Of a stretch of 64,000 bases of DNA, positions 62,823-64,000 are shown piece by piece. Origin of the DNA: Octadecabacter algicola (GTDB taxonomy: Bacteria; Pseudomonadota; Alphaproteobacteria; Rhodobacterales; Rhodobacteraceae). Numbering within the stretch: position 1 is the stretch's first letter; each line of letters begins with the position of its first letter. Below the pieces are notes generated by a model. It was not told the DNA's origin. It did no database searches and saw nothing but the letters and a program-made list of their open reading frames with translations. The position numbers were made by a program, and so were the translations under genes. The DNA lies in assembly GCF_021532625.1 (NCBI RefSeq), contig NZ_JAKGAR010000002.1:682001-746000 (forward strand). The letters run 5' to 3'.

Positions 62823-63302
62823 TCAGCCTCCGAAATGCAGGACGCAAATGAGAGTGAAGAGGCGGCGGGCCGTGTCGTTGTCGACCTCGGCTTTCCCCTC
62901 TAACCGTTCTTCAAGAACGCGGGCGCCTTCGTTGTGGATGCCGCGCCGTGCCATGTCGATGGTTTCAATTTGGCTGGGTGCGGCGGTCTTTACGGCGTCA
63001 AAGTAGCTCTCGCAGATCTGGAAATAGTCTTTAACGACCTGTCGAAATGGCCCAAGCGACAGATGGAACTCACCGGCGGGTTCGCCATTTTCCGTGGCGA
63101 TTTCAAACACCAAACGTTTCTGACGGATCGAAAGTCCAAGACGATAGGGACCAGCAGGTGGGACCTTGCCGTCCCGTTCGGGTAGCGTAAAGGAGTTTTC
63201 CTCCAACAGGTCGAACATCGCGACTTTGCGTTCTTGTTCTATTTCCGCTGTTGGCGCGGCCAAGGCGCTATCGTCTAGATCGATATGAATAATCTTGGCC
63301 AC
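62823..63302 (-). CDS. UPF0262 family protein
   Basis: This 159-residue protein matches UPF0262, an alphaproteobacterial family of unknown function. Marks are the start AKIIHIDLDDSAL, PYRLGLSIRQKRLVFEI near 60 and FRQVVKDYFQICESYFDA near 95. The GTG at 63302 is chosen because AAGGA lies 8 bases upstream; a longer frame would run into hisD. It lies 4 bp after hisD, a conserved neighbour pair in this group. Confidence 0.88.
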   Translation of the reverse strand: MAKIIHIDLDDSALAAPTAEIEQERKVAMFDLLEENSFTLPERDGKVPPAGPYRLGLSIRQKRLVFEIATENGEPAGEFHLSLGPFRQVVKDYFQICESYFDAVKTAAPSQIETIDMARRGIHNEGARVLEERLEGKAEVDNDTARRLFTLICVLHFGG

Positions 63303-63306
63303 GGGT

Positions 63307-64000
63307 TTAGTCCTTATTAACTTGGTCGAGTCGCGCACGAACACTTAGACCATGTGCCTCTAAACTTTCGGAAATGGCAAGCCGTTCCGCTGCGGGACCA
63401 ATCGCCGCAAGGGCATCAGGCGTCATGCGCGACAACGTTGTTCGTTTGATGAAATCCATGACAGACAGCCCGCTAGAGAACCGCGCGGAACGCGCAGTTG
63501 GCAGAACGTGGTTCGGCCCGCCAACGTAGTCGCCGATCGCTTCCGGGGTCCAAGCGCCGATAAAGATTGCGCCAGCGTGTGTGACTTTCGTGGCCAGCCC
63601 GTCGGCATCTGCAACGCAAAGTTCCAAGTGTTCTGGTGCGATTCTGTCGGATAGAACAACGGCTTCATCCATGTCTTTGACAGTAATTATCGCCCCATAG
63701 TCCCGCCAGCTAGGTCCGGCGACAGCACGGCGTTCCAGCGTTTGCAGGCGGATTTCAACAGCATCTGCAACAGCCTGACCGAATGCGGCATCGTCCGTGA
63801 TCAGGATGCTTTGGGCGCTTTCGTCGTGTTCAGCTTGGCTCAACAGATCAAGCGCGATCCAATCAGGATTGTTGTCTTTGTCTGCAATCACGAGGATTTC
63901 CGAAGGCCCAGCAATCATGTCGATGCCAACCTTGCCAAAAACGCGTCTCTTGGCGGCGGCAACAAAGGCATTGCCCGGTCCAGTGATTTTGTCGACAGGC
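63307..64000 (-). CDS. hisD: Histidinol dehydrogenase, C-terminal part
   Basis: About 230 C-terminal residues are visible and the frame runs off the right edge. Family marks include [35 protein letters not shown] (the HisD signature), [14 protein letters not shown] and [19 protein letters not shown]. The enzyme makes the last two oxidations of histidine synthesis with NAD and zinc. It is the first visible gene of the minus-strand housekeeping run. The Met at 63918 is internal, not the start. Confidence 0.95.
   Translation of the reverse strand, partial: PVDKITGPGNAFVAAAKRRVFGKVGIDMIAGPSEILVIADKDNNPDWIALDLLSQAEHDESAQSILITDDAAFGQAVADAVEIRLQTLERRAVAGPSWRDYGAIITVKDMDEAVVLSDRIAPEHLELCVADADGLATKVTHAGAIFIGAWTPEAIGDYVGGPNHVLPTARSARFSSGLSVMDFIKRTTLSRMTPDALAAIGPAAERLAISESLEAHGLSVRARLDQVNKD

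Overview
The window looks like a chromosomal segment of an alphaproteobacterium of the order Rhodobacterales, most likely the Roseobacter group. This is inferred from moderate G+C, a fused TAXI-type TRAP transporter with a DUF3394-like tail, the hisD / UPF0262 / LMW-phosphatase / infA / maf / RNase E/G / yacG block, and a hemP-DUF1289-hmu iron locus. No rRNA, CRISPR array, IS element or prophage was seen.

Layout. (1) 1-12.8 kb, + strand: an assimilatory nitrate operon. After the tail of a NasS/NrtA-like gene comes a leader with two hairpins carrying A1/G4 hexaloops (ANTAR target type) and a strong intrinsic terminator, so NasT-type antitermination is likely. The genes are nrtA, nrtB, a tandem-domain ATPase, a single-domain globin, nirB, nirD, nasA, a TrpD2-like gene and cysG, most of them abutting or overlapping. 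(2) 12.8-16.9 kb, - strand: an RND pump and its adaptor. (3) 17.2-25.5 kb: a TAXI TRAP transporter with a universal stress protein, divergent from a class III aminotransferase followed by a histidine kinase and a FixJ-like regulator. (4) 25.5-36.6 kb: mixed genes (LLM oxidoreductase, CHASE-GGDEF cyclase, yaeQ, DnaQ-like exonuclease, tRNA-Gly, ABC exporter, kbp-like gene, acyl-CoA synthetase, DCC protein, saccharopine dehydrogenase-like protein). (5) 36.6-40.8 kb, - strand: ugpBAEC for glycerol-3-phosphate. (6) 41.3-59.8 kb: an iron region. It holds an orphan gene, dps behind an Irr-type ICE box, a small ORF-hemP-DUF1289 operon, a siderophore ABC transporter, hmuSTUV, a haem receptor, a secreted unknown, exbB-exbD-exbD-tonB, a second TonB-dependent receptor, a siderophore-interacting flavoprotein and two more unknown genes. 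(7) 60-64 kb, - strand: tRNA-Phe and the housekeeping block, ending in a truncated hisD.

Main observations. Four promoters in the iron region carry near-identical 17-bp sites (YGACWRWWWTARTCAGG, core TGA-N9-TCA, like a RirA IRO box). They precede the haem operons, the siderophore/hemP operons and all three members of what appears to be an undescribed family of small helical proteins (41367-41789, 59147-59671, 58674-59147). Two short genes were read directly from the sequence: hemP (54 aa) and a 53-aa ORF translationally coupled to it. Three binding-protein genes (nrtA, the TAXI gene, ugpB) are each followed by a strong GC hairpin before the permease gene, which suggests a shared way of making more binding protein than permease.
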